This document shows, piece by piece, positions 54,288 to 64,000 of a DNA stretch of 64,000 nt. Under the pieces are notes generated by a model. The model was not told where the DNA came from. It did not search any database and worked only from the letters and a program-made list of their open reading frames with translations. Origin of the DNA: Artemisia argyi (taxonomy: Eukaryota; Streptophyta; Magnoliopsida; Asterales; Asteraceae); the NCBI GenBank assembly GCA_030686995.1, contig CM060707.1, positions 85,112,472 through 85,176,471 of the forward strand, written 5' to 3'. How positions within the stretch are numbered: the stretch's first letter is position 1; the number at the start of each line of letters is the position of its first letter. The position numbers and the translations under genes are program-made.

Positions 54288-57200
54288 CTAACGGTTTTGT
54301 GAGTAATCAAAACTCAGGGGCTGCTGACAGAATGGTGCCTGCTACAGCAGTTCAAGAATTAAATCAGCTAGTGTCACAATGCAAGAATAGATTAAGGAAG
54401 TTCAAAGTGCATTTTTAGGTGTTTAGATGTGCGTTTTAGAGGTGATTCTTTGCTACCGAGTAATAATCCATAACAAACGTGTTTGGATATGTTTGGATGT
54501 CTGAAGTTGTGATAATCATTATTTTAATTATGTAAGAAGCTAATAGAGAGGTGTGACGCCACTAAAAAACTTTGAGCCCCATGGAACCACCCAATCTAGG
54601 CCCTTAGACTAAAAATAAAATAAAAAATGGATGGCCCAGATTGGTTATCATCCCCTGTTATTGGAGAATTTTGTATAAACATGTCACATGTGTACGAAAT
54701 TTCACAAATTTTAATGACATGTGATTTAGCCTAATCACATGTAATTTAGATGGTCTCAAGTTTTTTTAGTGGCCTTAAAAAACCTCCACCATAGACACAA
54801 ATAATAGAAGACACTCAAATTAGGTTTAATTAAAAAAAAATTAATAAGCAATTCTACTATACGCTTAGAAAATCAAGTATGTTGCATATAGTATGAAACT
54901 TATATCAGAAGCTGATTTGTTGACCCTAAAGAATTAGTTATTGCAACTTCAAATAGGCAAACAATCAAACAATAAGATGCCGTTTGGTTTGTAAATGGGT
55001 TTGGATTAGGATTAGGATTTGGTTTAGAGATGATAGAAAATATGGTGAGAGAAAATAATATATTTAATAAATAACAATTAATTCATAAAGAAATGAACAA
55101 ATGGATTTTAGTTTAAAGTTATACTTTTATGATGTTGGCAAAAACGGAAACGGTAGAGAGAGACAGAGAGAAAGGGAAGTAGGTCCCATAAATTTCAGAA
55201 AACCTAGCTAACTCACCCACTGTCACACAACCCCAATTTGTTGGTCTCTCTCCCGAGTCCCGAATCCTAATCTTGAAAGCTGAACCAAACAACTACTTTT
55301 CTCTTTTAAAACCCAAAACCCAACCCAAACCCACACACCCTAAGTTCCAAACAGCAAATCCCAACACCTCTCAGTTCATGTTAGCATATCAGAGCTATAA
55401 AAGTGATTTACAATTAATACCTGGAAAACTGTGTGTCTGAATTGATCATACGGGTGTGCATACATCATGGAATGAGCTGGCCATTGCATATAGACAGCAT
55501 CTCTTGCTATGTGATTCACTCCAACAACAGCATATGGATTCATAACCGAACTCCCATAGCCAAGGGATGCTTGCGGGCTTGGGACTTGACCCATGTGTGG
55601 TATTACAGGATCGTACTGGACACACTGAGGTTGAAACTTTGGCAAAGTCAAAGGCAACATATGAAACCCTTGATTCATTGGAAGGTTCCTCACGTACCTG
55701 CAACGTTAATCTGTTACTGATACACTAAAATATAGAGGCTCAACTTAAACCAAAGAATAATGTTACAATCATAATAAACTTTAGCATCCACATGTGTTCA
55801 TTCTCATATGGGATCTTAAACTCCTTCTGTAAGGTGGCATTTCTGACCCATTTTGGCTAACTTGAGTTGTACTTCATTTACGGGTGACTTTAATACATTT
55901 AGTTTTACATGCGATGATTCAGGAAACATTTTATTGTTATTGGGTCAAATGAGTTATGGGTAAAGTTACGACTTTATACTATGTGATAAGTCAAAAGGGT
56001 AAAGTTAAATGTGTAAATTAAGAGACAGGTCAAATGGGTAAACAGTAATGCAAAGTTTATTTTAACGCATGCAAACCTACTAAACTGCTTACATTTGAAG
56101 CAGCACAGAAGATTATTATCATACTAATATGTTGTCATTATTTTTGACACAAATTAATGCATAATAACAATATAAGATTAGACAAAAGTGTTTTAGGGCG
56201 ACCCCAACCCAGTTCGACACATCCACAAAATCACATTTGTCCACCTCAATATTGTATTCTCCACCATGTTAAATGGGTAAAAGTAGACATCTTATCTAAA
56301 CTGTAACAGGCTATGTCAATCGGCATATTAAAGTTAAGCGAAGTTTATTCAAATGCTTACAAACTCCCAAAAGAAAAATAGGTCAAATTAAATGAGTTGA
56401 AGGTGGCCCAAAGTGCTTATAATCATTTCACATCAAATGAATCAATTTATTATTGTAAAAACAATTAGGCATGGCCTTTAAAATCGTATCTAACACATTA
56501 ACAAATTATTTACAGTGAACAACCAGTTCAGCGAACCCAACCCTAAGAGTTATGACGGGCTACCCAACCTGCCTTCCCCACCCATTTTGCTACTTTTAAA
56601 AAGCATTCAAGAAAGTTTTCCACTTAAATGTGAAAGAAACATACCTGTCATAGCTGCGATCATAATCCGGGTCTGTTAGATCCTTTTCCCTATCCCTAAG
56701 AATGGCTACACGAGAAGTATTTCCATCTCTACTGATGCTGTCGATCATTAAGTTTCTGAGCCCCTCATTTTCATCACCATTCTCACACAAGTTCTTTCCA
56801 TCTGATGAGGAACCATCTGATTGAGGACTACCAGGAGTACTGAAAATACGAGCCCGTGCCTTATCATAATCCTCCTTCCTTTCCTCAACTGTTCGCACTG
56901 AATTAGATCTCTTTCCCAGTCCATTTAATCCATCAGAAGATGACTTTGGCCTTGGTTTTAGAACCACCTTGATATGCTCCTGTTTCTCATTTTCTGACAG
57001 TTTAGTTGGTACATCGGCTAAACAGACTGCAGGGTATTTAGTTTCTGCTGTTTTCCTCACCAAAATCCTAGTCCCTTGACCATCTGAAAAGTTATCAAGA
57101 ACCATTGTTTGAAGACCATAGTGTTGCGCAACACGGTGGGCCGCAAGACGAAGATAGGAGGTAGGGAAATGCTGAAACTCAAATTGCTGCTGTTCAGAGT

Positions 57201-58493
57201 TTTGGATGAATTTCTGAATATCAAGCTCCATCCGAAGAACTGAAAAAAGACATAAATAGAAATTGAATATTAGAAGATTTAACATACATTAGATGAGTAT
57301 AAGCTGTGATCGTGTTTTGCATACGAATAATATGATGCAAGTAAGAATCTTTAAATATCCCCTCTATCCATAACTAAGTCAATTTCTAAACAACTTAAAT
57401 TACAGGGAACTAATTCAGCTTTCAAAACTTCAGATCTTGCTAAGATCACCTATTAGAGGTAATAAAGTTCACCCATTGGGCATTGGCCACCTTCTGGTGA
57501 ATGGGTCAATTTGGTAGCATTTGGGGTCAAATCAGCAAAGTTAGCAAGTGATGAAACAGGTCAAACAGATAGACATTGCAGAAAGCCCCCAAATCGCTTT
57601 ACTTAAGAAATTATATTAATCCGTATCAGTTTCTCAACCATATAGGCACTTGTTGGCCACACATACCCCGACCCAATTTTGATTACCGAGCTCGACCTAA
57701 AAGTATACATGTGTGTTCCCTAAAATGTGTCAGAAAAGGTCAAACTGAAACTCTGATGTGAAAAACAACCAATATGAGGATATGCAACCTAATTACTAAT
57801 ACCGATAAATAACACCAAATACAAGGATAAAACAAAAAAAAGGAGAAAAATACACATTAATAACAAGATTAGGGTAGATGGTAACTCCAAGAAAATGTTG
57901 ATTGATGATAAACAAGAAATATTTAGTTACTTTAGTAATACAAAGTAAAAGCATGCTATACTCGTTTAGTATACCCCTATCAATTATTCATCCCGCTTGT
58001 TGAATTCACATTACATCTAGAGGCACACTATCCATTAATCAACCAGCAAAAACAAGTCCCAAACATAGTTCCTATGTATACCATCCTAAAGAGTGTTGCC
58101 GTGCTACAGGCGTCCTTAGAGATAATCTAATAACGCTGATAGTGTTTTAAAATTTGCATTTCCAACTCAACTATCAATTTTAAGAATCCAAACAAAGCAT
58201 CCGATTATAATTATTTGACTAGTCAAAATCGCCTAAACTATATCAAAGTGCCACCTCCTTAATGGTATTCTAGTTTCCATAAATCTAACTAATTATTATG
58301 TACAAATAAATGAAACCCAAACCCCTAAATCTAACATTAACACCAGATCTATAACTAAACCTCATCAAGAAACAAACTTTACAAGAAAACAAGAAAACCC
58401 AAATCAAATAAAGGACTTACTAGTCAAACGGTGACGAGGGTTCTGAAGAGCTTCAACCAAGAAAGCATCCACGAGTGAATCTTGATGTTCCAT
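54288..58493 (-). CDS. R3H and SUZ domain RNA-binding protein
   Basis: Four minus-strand exons (58421-58493, 56645-57239, 55421-55697, 54288-54338) join in frame with canonical GT..AG borders to give 331 residues. The R3H domain covers about residues 20-90, with the Arg and His of the signature in RLAAHRVAQHYGL (55-67); it binds single-stranded nucleic acid. A SUZ-like basic motif follows (KRSNSVRTVEERKEDYDKAR, about 134-153). The rest is low-complexity, with aromatic/Pro-rich LPKFQPQCVQYDPVIPHMGQ. The last exon encodes the conserved ending APFCQQPLSFDYSQNR. Length and ends agree with plant R3H proteins of the At2g40960/At3g56680 type. The start is the first ATG (MEHQDSLVDAFLVEALQNPR). Target RNAs are unknown. 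Confidence 0.93.
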
Positions 58494-59744
58494 TTTTAAT
58501 TTTTCTTGTTTTAAATGAAAATCTAATAAAATTTAAAAATAGTAATCTACAGATAACCTAGTTAATGATAAAAGAAGAATCTTCTTCTCTTGCCTAAATC
58601 CCAGATGGGAAAAGGTTTAAGAGGAAGAAGATGAAAGAAACTTGTGATTTTGATTATTCTTATCTTCAAGATTGGATTTTTTTTTTTCTTTTCTTTTAAG
58701 AAATAATAATAGGGTTAGAATGTTAGATTCAATGTGAAATCATTCGTCAACGCGTATGCAATTAGTTTAGCCCAATTTTCATTCTCTACTTTTGTGGGCT
58801 TTTGGACAACTCATATGGGCGCACGTGTTTCTGAGTTGGTTACAAGCCATTTTTCACCCAACTTTTATTTGTGCAAACAAGAACACCAAATATGGGGTTA
58901 AAACACACACAAATGAGTTAATTGTAACAATTGTGCGTGTTAAAGTTAAGTTGTCGTTGTTGTTGGTTTTGTTGAGATTACCTTATTATTAAACATATAT
59001 ACTAAAGTTTGGACACTTTTGCACAACTACAGTAACAAAATAGTTTTTTATTATGTGTTTTCCCGACCGTTCCTCACACCAAACACAAAACACATCTTCC
59101 TGCACACACACTCATTATCCATATTCTTTCGCATTATCCACCACAAAAAAAATGATCAATGCATTTATCTGTACTAAATCCAAATTGCTCATCAAATCCA
59201 TCAAGCTAACTGAACAAAAATGTCAAGATCCATCAACAGCAAAACAAAAAAATCCGTAAGTATCCCACTCTAATCTTTATAGTTACTTTCTTTTTTCTTC
59301 ATAATGTTTTCTCTGATTATTGATCTCAGTGGCTCGGTTTATGGTATTAAATAGTTCAATTGAATTTTAAAAGATTCAATTTTGAAATTAGGGTTTTATT
59401 GTCATTTGGGGATTGTGTTAATGGTACAAGTGTATTTTGGTGGAAATGAGTTTGGGTTTTTTTGGTTGTGATAAATTGAAAAGGTTCACCTTATTTTGCA
59501 GTTTTCTCAGGTTAGTTTAGGCTTATGAGGTTTGTTTATTTGTTAAGCACATGGGCGAGCCTCTACTTATTTAGTTTGGCTACGTTTTGATTCGATGATT
59601 TTTGCTAACCATATACTCAAACCAGTTGGCGGGGTACATAAGAGCCAATATTTGAAAGGTTCACTGTCTGTAGTTGCATAAACTCTATATGATAATTTAG
59701 TGATGTCATTTTTTTTTATTGCAAATACAGTTGGTGATACTTAT
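58494..59744. other. Region between the R3H gene and the Copia element
   Basis: The R3H promoter and 5' UTR lie at its left. At 59151-59259 a possible plus-strand first exon occurs: a CA-rich leader, ATG with MINAFICTKSKLLIKSIKLT, and a strong donor (GTAAGTAT). No second exon was found before the Copia LTR, so any such gene would be broken or continue beyond the insertions. Confidence 0.35.
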
Positions 59745-60067
59745 TGTTGGGAACGTAGTTTTACTATTTATCAAGTCTCGGTCATTTACTTGTAATAGGT
59801 TGCTAAGGCTTGCATGTTTATTTTAACTTAAGGCTTATGTAGCAAGCCCATAGGCCTTAAGCCCATTTCGTTTTCTAGAAAGGAAGGAAGGGAGTGTTGC
59901 CCTACTCCTTCCCTATATATATCAAGCTTATGTAACCTTGAATATTGTTGGTTATTTGAATACATTAAGGAAACTCTTGCAATTACTTTTCTCTCATTCT
60001 TATAATCAACCATCTCTCATTCTCATCTCATTTCTCATACTTGTGTTTACAAAATGGTGACTTAACA
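59745..60067 (+). repeat. 5' LTR of a Copia element (about 323 bp)
   Basis: Starts TGTTGGGAACG and is taken to end TTAACA before AG and the primer site. A TATA-like CTATATATATC is at 59911-59921. The end position is inferred from the primer-binding site; the 3' partner LTR is outside the window. Confidence 0.7.
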
Positions 60068-60069
60068 AG

Positions 60070-60083
60070 TGGTATCATTCGCC
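60070..60083 (+). promoter_or_regulatory. Primer-binding site of the Copia element
   Basis: TGGTATCATTCGCC agrees with the initiator-methionine tRNA complement in its first eight bases and then diverges. Confidence 0.6.
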
Positions 60084-60376
60084 TAATAGAGATTGAAGTG
60101 TGTTTCTCGGAATTTACGTGGGGTTTAGGGTGTATTTCATCTACTTTTTGCTTCATTCTTTGTTTCTTACACTCAAATCTTGAAGCTTGGATAAGTTTTA
60201 AGGTTAATATAGTGTTTAGAAGCTTAGATTTTGCATAAAGTTTTGATTTTTAAGGTTTTTTCTAAAAATCTTCAATAGTTAGTGTTTTCTAAGTATTGGT
60301 GAAGTTATTTGATCAAAAATACCTTATTTCTAAGCATTTTTCTTCAAAAATTTGAGATTTTTCAAGATTTTGACCT

Positions 60377-60890
60377 CCTTACGCGTAAGTTTCGTGAACA
60401 GTACGATTCAAAAGCTGTCTACAGAATCTTTTGTCCTTTCTACGCATAAGTTTGTGTCAAAACCCTTTTCTTACGCGTAACATTGGTCAAAACCCTGTTC
60501 CTACGCTTAACTTGGTCTTCTACGCCTAAATCCTACGCGTAAGTCTATTTCCTACGCCTAAGTCTTACGCATAAGAGTTAATCTTACGCGTAAGTTGCCA
60601 AAATCTATGCTTAAGTTTCATCAAAGGTCTTCTCGTTGTGTTACGGTGACTCAGTACTTCCCTAGCTTGGATAAGTTAGTGGAATACTTCGACTTCGGAT
60701 ATCTTTCAAGCTTGGATAAGTTTGAAAGATTTGTTTGGTTGTCTAAACCTTACGCATAAGTCTAAACTTACGCATAATCCAAAGCTTACGTGTAAAGAGA
60801 AAACTTACGCATAAACTCTTTGTTTACGCATAAACTACTCTTTACGCATACCCTAAAGTTTACGCGTAAGATTATTGTTACGCGTAAGAT
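60377..60890. repeat. Array of about 18 CTTACGCGTAAG-like palindromes in the Copia leader
   Basis: The 12-base palindrome CTTACGCGTAAG or a close variant (CTTACGCATAAG, CCTACGCCTAAG, TTTACGCATAAA) recurs at irregular spacing of about 15-25 bases. There are ten copies in 60377-60615 and eight in 60745-60890, separated by a block with GCTTGGATAAGTT repeats. The core ACGCGT or ACGCAT is almost always kept. There is no long frame, so it lies in the untranslated leader before gag (ATG 60980). Confidence 0.85.
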
Positions 60891-60979
60891 TTCAACTTAC
60901 CCCAGGGATTTTGAACTTAACCATAGGAACGTGCATTTCAATATTCTACAAAGATCCATTACTACACAAGTGTTTAAAG

Positions 60980-63103
60980 ATGTCTCAACCACCACATGAC
61001 TACTTCTCTAATCCTCAACATCAGCAATATCAGCAACAACAATACCATCATCAACAATCATATCAACAACCTTCACAATCACACTTTAATCAACAACCGT
61101 TTAATCCACAAACACAATATCTCATGATGCAACAACATCAAATCATTCCTCAACAACAACCATATCAAATGTCACAACAAAACAATCAGTATTCCTCCAA
61201 ACAACCTCACTGGTTTGATAGAATGTGTGAAGTTATTACAACTCAACAATCCAGACATGAGGCAGGATCACTTGAAACACCTCCAATGCTAACACCAGGG
61301 AACTATGTTCAATGGTCAAGTCGATTCTTACGATTTCTTGAACTAAAGAAACCTCATGGGAAATTCTTGAAACAAGTGATACTTGAAGGACCATTTGAGT
61401 GGCCAATAAGATTTGAAATTGGTGATCCAACTGCTGATCCTCTACGTCCTCCTGGTGATAGACCTCTTCCAGAATCTCAACTCACAGAAGAACATAAATT
61501 ACATCGTGAAGCTGATGAGTATGCAATGGCTTATATACTTCAAGGTATACCTAATCCAATTTATCGAAGTGTCGATGCTCAGAAAACAGCCAAAGCTATG
61601 TGGGAACATGTTTATCTCCTTATGGAAGGCACTCAATTGAACAAAGATGATATGGAATCCAAACTCTACATGGAATACACTGACATCACAATTGAACCAG
61701 GAGAGTCACTTGAATCCTACTATCATCGTTTCACAAATGTGGTCAATGATCTGGAACGTCACAAAATCACAGTACCATGGATCGCAGTAAACTCCAAATT
61801 CGTTGGTAATCTTGGCCCGGATTGGCATAAATATGTGACATTTGTTCGTCAAACCAAAAATCTTCATGATGCTCCATATGGTTTGTTGTATGATTTTCTG
61901 AAACACCATGAACCTGAAGTGGAAAAAGATAGAGCTCTTCGAGGAGGATACTCACCATCACCAACACCAAATTCTTTGGCACTCGTAGCTCAATCTCCCT
62001 ATGCTCCACCACCTATGTCTAATCATGCATATGTTCAAGAGCAAAACTACTTCAGTTATCCACAATCTACTACCTCGAACCAAATGGTCCCTTATGATTC
62101 ATCTCCACAGAATACCTCTACTCAACTTGTTCCATTAAACAACAATGATGCAGTGTATTACTCCAACTCCAATGAAGATGGCGATGATGACTTTAATACG
62201 TTGAATCAGGGACTTGCTCTTATTGCTCGTGCTTTCAGCAAATTCTCCAACAAAATAAACAACCGTCAACGTTCATCTTCTAACACAAGGAATCAAGCTG
62301 TTGTCAATGATGGAAGAGTGGAAATTCAGAATCGCAACTATGGTCGATCTGGTTCAGGAAGTTCTTCAGGAAATTTTGGGAATGGTCAGAGGTTTAATAA
62401 CAATGGAGGGTTCAGGAACAACTTAGGATCTTCTCAGCAAAGGTCTGAACCAGTTGCAACTAGGAACTCCAACTTAGGGAATGCAGTGTGGTGCTACAAT
62501 TGTAATGAACAAGGTCATATAGCGACAGCATGTCCTAAACCGAGAACTCGGGGTAGTAAGTTTCATAAGCAGGCATTACTCATGGCTCTTCAAGATGAAA
62601 AAGATGGACATTTCCCTGAACAGGATAACAACTTCATGGCAAATGTGAACAATGATGATGACATGGAAGATCGGGAAGCCAATGCAGCTGTGATGCTTAT
62701 GGCCAACATGCAGGAACTTCAGTTTAATGATTCAGGTCTAGTATATGACACTGACGGCTTGTCTCAGGTACATGACCAAAAAGCATGCCTTATACATGAA
62801 ATAGCCTCACCTTCTGCTTCTGAATCAGATATGGCGCAAGTTGTTCCATCTAACTCATCTTCATCTTCTCAAACAGATGAACAAATAAGCACATTTGTCA
62901 TATTTGATGATGACACAGTTGTTTCATTTGATGATCCTATTGAGATTGATAAACATGATCAAATAGAACAACATGAACCATCATTTGATCCAGACCCTGA
63001 CCTCATATTGTTATCTAAACAACTGAATGCACAACAATTGCAAATCATAAAATGCAACGAGAAAAACAAACTTTTAAAAGAAACAAATGCGTCACTTGCA
63101 AGA
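60980..63103 (+). CDS. gag: Copia Gag with CCHC zinc knuckle, interrupted at its 3' end
   Basis: ATG at 60980 (MSQPPHDYFSNPQHQQYQQQ) opens a long frame; an upstream extension in the same frame lacks ATG. The N-terminus is Gln-rich. The capsid-like part contains FLRFLELKKPHGKFLKQVIL and MAYILQGIPNPIYRSVDAQK, typical of Gag of the UBN2/Retrotran_gag family. A single CX2CX4HX4C knuckle (CYNCNEQGHIATACP) lies at about residues 504-518. At 63104 another LTR element enters the frame, and the last 13 codons before TGA at 63140-63142 derive from that LTR. Protease and pol would have lain downstream and are not in the window. Confidence 0.88.
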
Positions 63104-63400
63104 TGTTACGACCAAGAAACACGTTCGGGAGGTCGCGGTTGATCAAAATACATCATTGTTTTAGAGAGAGAAAGTAGAGAGAGAAAGGTGAAGAAAAGGT
63201 GGTTTATTAAAATGACAAAGGTTTGGTTACACACACTATTTTCCCACACCCCTCATGGAGAGTCATGAGGGGTATTTATAGGCTCATTACATCACATGTT
63301 TGCCTATATTACAATAGTAGTCCCTAAAGTACTATTTGTATGATATCTAGTCCATTTCTTTATGTGTGACGTTATCTTTTATAAAATAGCAAGGCTAACA
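63104..63400 (-). repeat. 3' LTR of a minus-strand Copia element inserted in gag
   Basis: On the minus strand it starts TGTTAGCCTTGC at 63400 and ends TTGGTCGTAACA at 63104. A TATA box (CTATAAATAC, minus) lies at about 63272-63281. The polypurine tract GGAGGGAGAT lies directly before its start (63401-63410). The left target duplication would be CAAGA (63099-63103); its partner is outside the window. Confidence 0.8.
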
Positions 63401-64000
63401 ATCTCCCTCCAAGATATCGTCACACATGAATGGATACAATGAGACCTATAAACACATAAACATGTAAATTACAACAATAGTAAACTATGTTGACGTTGTT
63501 GAAGCGCAGAGTCTCTGTAGTCTAGATACTAAGGCAGACTTGAAGTTCTCTCTTCCGACGATCTCGGCGTATGATCTTTGACACTGACGGCAAAGGTCTT
63601 TGTAGCTCTGAACTTCAACTGTAATGTTCTAGTTAGGTTATTACTCCCTCCTAACTAGTGAGCCTTTATTCTTTTTCTTCTGCTCCCTCCTGAACTGACA
63701 ACTCTCTTCTCATCTCGCAGCGGATAAGGTAGATACTAATGAGTTTGCACCATGGTTGTCGTTCTGGGAGCATCATAGCATAACTCATATAGTATTGCAC
63801 AGAAGGTTGGTAATACGCTCCGATATACACATCATTAGTACTTCTTCGGTTCCAGTGTAAGCACAATTCCCTCGATCAACCAACGTACTAGAGATGAAAC
63901 ACTACTTCTTTTGGCATGTTCTTCTCCCTCCTAATGGTTGCGATGTATCGAAATCATCATACTATTGTGTGTACATGCCAAAATTACCCGTACTTTACAC
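63401..64000 (-). mobile_element. 3' interior of the minus-strand Copia element
   Basis: Non-coding as far as visible; a minus-strand frame at 63666-63866 shows no RNase H or other pol motif. GGAGGGAG-type purine tracts recur on the minus strand near 63401, 63640, 63685 and 63930. The element continues outside the window. Confidence 0.65.

Noticed and set aside
55376..55693. Extension of R3H exon 3 past its donor
   Set aside because: A conserved final exon with a good acceptor (54288-54338) gives a better ending than read-through.
60377..60890. CRISPR-like array of short repeats
   Set aside because: Repeats are 12-base palindromes with irregular, short and non-unique spacers in a plant retroelement; no cas genes.

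Overview
The window looks like nuclear DNA of a eudicot, most likely a daisy-family plant (Asteraceae, perhaps tribe Anthemideae). Introns are AT-rich with canonical GT..AG borders. The three host genes are most like dicot proteins. Transposon-borne frames (an 830-residue protein and an OB-fold protein of the HROB type) resemble, from memory and without a search, families abundant in Tanacetum/Artemisia assemblies. No bacterial or organellar features, CRISPR arrays or intact tRNA genes were seen.

Host genes: (1) an 11-exon gene for a CDC48-type double AAA+ ATPase like CIP111 (7241-15667, +); (2) a single-exon GARP transcription factor of the MYBC1 type (48820-49644, +); (3) a 4-exon R3H-SUZ RNA-binding protein (54288-58493, -). 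As I recall, Arabidopsis carries CIP111 beside an R3H gene on one duplicated block and MYBC1 beside an R3H gene on the other. The trio may therefore be an ancestral neighbourhood, here pushed apart by about 33 kb of transposons.

Layout: 1-5066, remnants of two LTR-element families; 5067-5920, a decayed Harbinger-like frame carrying a hAT MITE with an exact 8-bp target duplication; 7.2-15.7 kb, the CIP111-like gene with a SINE in intron 6; 16.4-19.4 kb, a Helitron end, a tiny retroposon and two Stowaway MITEs; 19500-30541, an 11-kb Mutator-like element with about 186-bp terminal inverted repeats and a perfect 9-bp target duplication; 30924-33549, a solo LTR with a 5-bp duplication; 33738-34162, a hAT MITE; 34168-34573, a long inverted repeat; 34867-48180, a LINE-like element split by a gag-only Copia-type LTR element (35996-46484), whose 3' LTR itself holds a 2-kb TIR element. 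The MYBC1-like gene, small MITEs and the R3H gene follow. From 59745 a Copia element begins with a striking array of CTTACGCGTAAG-like palindromes ahead of gag, and at 63104 it is broken by another Copia element on the minus strand that runs out of the window.

The most interesting object is the 11-kb Mutator-like element. It has no recognisable transposase but carries seven gene-like units, including an HROB-like OB-fold gene, an AT-hook/coiled-coil gene and one long intact frame. The two outermost genes read inward from the TIRs, and related spacer blocks recur between units. Several units carry one or two lesions (in-frame TAG codons, homopolymer frameshifts).
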